Below, one piece after another: positions 6,166 through 7,180 of a DNA stretch of 7,180 nucleotides. This DNA comes from an uncultured Odoribacter sp. (lineage in GTDB: Bacteria; Bacteroidota; Bacteroidia; Bacteroidales; Marinifilaceae), in contig CAJKZL010000150.1 in NCBI GenBank assembly GCA_905204385.1, forward strand, positions 1 through 7,180, written 5' to 3'. A model generated the notes under the pieces. That model had not been told where the DNA came from. It searched no databases and was given only the letters and a program-made list of their open reading frames with translations. Within the stretch, counting starts at the first letter, position 1. Each line of letters begins with the position of its first letter. A program made the position numbers and the translations under genes.

Positions 6166-7032
6166 CTAATTATATAAATCGTTCATGTCTTTTTTCAGGT
6201 ATTTAGCTACGGACATCCAGGAAGACAACAAAGACAATAAGATGCCACACACCATGACAAAAACGACCATGGCGATAATAACCCGCTTGTCCATTAAATC
6301 AACGACTCCACCGGCCTCTTTTTGTAAGAAGTAAATGGCAGCCAATAAAATCAGATTGGCAAACATACTGCCGAAAAAACCAAACCATACTCCGTTTAGT
6401 ATAAAAGGCTTACAGATAAAAGAAGACTTCGCTCCGACCAACTGCATGGTTTTTATCAGAAAGCGCTGGGAATAGACTGCCAGGTGTATGGTATTCCGGA
6501 TTAAAGTAAAAGATATCAGCATCAATGCACCTCCGGCAATTAAAAGTATGATACTTATGCGCCGCACATTCTCATTGATCATGTGTACAAGAGATTTTTG
6601 ATAAGACACCTCCTGCACCAATTCATTCTGAAGCAATCTTTTTTCGATGACTGCCAGCGAATCGTTATTGGCGTAAAGAGGATTAAGCTTTATTTCCACA
6701 GAAGGCAAAAGTGGATTATATCCCAATACTTCTTCGAAATCTTCCCCCAGCTCTTCCTTAAATTCCCGGGCGGCATCTTCCTTGCTGATAAATACCGAGG
6801 AAGAAACGAAAGGTTTGGTATCTAAAATTTTCTGCATTTTTTTGATCTCCGCCTCATTCACGTTATTCTTAACGATAATAGAGAATCCTATATTCTGCTT
6901 TACGTGATCGGAAACCTGTCTTGCATTCAACAGGATAAACACCAGGATACCCACCACCACCAGTACCAAAGAAATACTCAGTGTGGACACAAAATAAGAA
7001 CCTGCTACTTTTTTCTTTCTCTGCCCTGTCAT
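6166..7032 (-). CDS. ftsX: Cell division protein FtsX, ABC transporter permease
   Basis: FtsX is the membrane half of the FtsEX complex, which at the division site couples ATP hydrolysis by FtsE to activation of peptidoglycan hydrolases. Counted from the ATG at 7032 it has 288 residues. There is one hydrophobic span near 13-36, a soluble extracytoplasmic domain of about 120 residues, then three spans near 157-180, 208-236 and 250-273: the four-helix FtsX plan. The cytoplasmic signature IKTMQLVGAK lies at 193-202. An in-frame TTG six bases upstream (7038) would add only two residues; the ATG is the more likely start. ftsE is not adjacent, as is common in Bacteroidota. The gene leads the operon, with a candidate promoter upstream. 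Confidence 0.96.
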   Translation of the reverse strand: MTGQRKKKVAGSYFVSTLSISLVLVVVGILVFILLNARQVSDHVKQNIGFSIIVKNNVNEAEIKKMQKILDTKPFVSSSVFISKEDAAREFKEELGEDFEEVLGYNPLLPSVEIKLNPLYANNDSLAVIEKRLLQNELVQEVSYQKSLVHMINENVRRISIILLIAGGALMLISFTLIRNTIHLAVYSQRFLIKTMQLVGAKSSFICKPFILNGVWFGFFGSMFANLILLAAIYFLQKEAGGVVDLMDKRVIIAMVVFVMVCGILLSLLSSWMSVAKYLKKDMNDLYN

Positions 7033-7108
7033 GTTCAAAGCTGTATTAACTTCTTTATTTTAAGCAAGTAATCACAATTTCTCAATGTTTTCCGCCTTAA
7101 TTTCACGA

Positions 7109-7144
7109 CAAATATAGCAATTATATCCTATTATTTTTTACAAA
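7109..7144 (-). promoter_or_regulatory. Candidate promoter of the ftsX operon
   Basis: TATATTTG on the minus strand (7116-7109) is a perfect TAnnTTTG -7 box. The nearest TTTG upstream (7144-7141) is 24 bases away, a few more than the usual 19-21, so the -33 side is weak. Initiation near 7103 would give a leader of about 70 bases before the ftsX ATG. The location and the perfect -7 box make this the best candidate for the operon's main promoter. Confidence 0.55.
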
Positions 7145-7146
7145 AT

Positions 7147-7158
7147 GTTTGTACAAAC
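7147..7158. repeat. 12-base perfect palindrome over the -33 box
   Basis: GTTTGTACAAAC reads the same on both strands and covers the -33 TTTG of the outward plus-strand promoter. It could be an operator for a dimeric repressor, or a chance consequence of the AT-rich promoter sequence. Confidence 0.4.
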
Positions 7159-7178
7159 TAAAAAACGCCTTATATTTG
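7148..7178 (+). promoter_or_regulatory. Consensus Bacteroidota promoter facing out of the window
   Basis: TTTG at 7148-7151, exactly 19 bases, then TATATTTG at 7171-7178: a full match to the TTTG / TAnnTTTG pattern. Transcription would start just past the right edge, so the gene served is not visible. The -33 box is embedded in a 12-base perfect palindrome (7147-7158). Confidence 0.75.
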
Positions 7179-7180
7179 CA

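Noticed and set aside
7033..7038. TTG start for ftsX at 7038
   Set aside because: An ATG only two codons downstream gives a normal FtsX N-terminus, and there is no sign favouring the rarer TTG.
1..7180. CRISPR array, insertion sequence, defence system or prophage
   Set aside because: I saw no spaced direct repeats, transposase or integrase motifs, terminal inverted repeats or target duplications. The genes are chromosomal housekeeping and envelope genes in a familiar order.

Overview
The window looks like a chromosomal segment of a Bacteroidota bacterium, most probably of the order Bacteroidales. Three things point there: the gene order ftsX - DUF3098 - uppP - truB - queA, the QueA, TruB and DUF3098 sequences themselves, and promoters built on the Bacteroidota pattern (TTTG at -33, about 19-20 bases, then TAnnTTTG at -7) instead of sigma-70 boxes. 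I cannot name the genus. All seven confident genes lie on the minus strand, so the window reads from right to left.

Right edge (7039-7180): a divergent promoter region. A minus-strand -7 box lies ahead of ftsX. A full-consensus plus-strand promoter ends 2 bases before the window edge and drives a gene outside it.

Core operon (7032 down to 2962): ftsX (divisome/peptidoglycan-hydrolase control), a small two-helix DUF3098 membrane protein, uppP (undecaprenyl-pyrophosphate phosphatase), truB (tRNA pseudouridine-55 synthase) and queA (queuosine biosynthesis). The first three belong to the cell envelope and the last two to tRNA modification. The 167-base uppP-truB gap holds potential RNA hairpins. 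The 123-base truB-queA gap holds a candidate internal promoter. A strong intrinsic terminator lies 40 bases beyond queA.

Second transcription unit (2860 down to 270): an M48 metallopeptidase, probably a lipoprotein, whose stop overlaps the start of a secreted glycoside hydrolase in an ATGA. The hydrolase is GH123/DUF4091-like, a family that includes beta-N-acetylgalactosaminidases. A candidate promoter for this unit is built partly from the queA terminator.

Left edge (1-269): no recognisable gene. There is a possible 26-residue hydrophobic peptide and, after one in-frame stop, an open frame running off the edge. I see no CRISPR array, insertion sequence, tRNA, rRNA or defence system. Most of the window is ordinary housekeeping DNA, and the findings below are modest.
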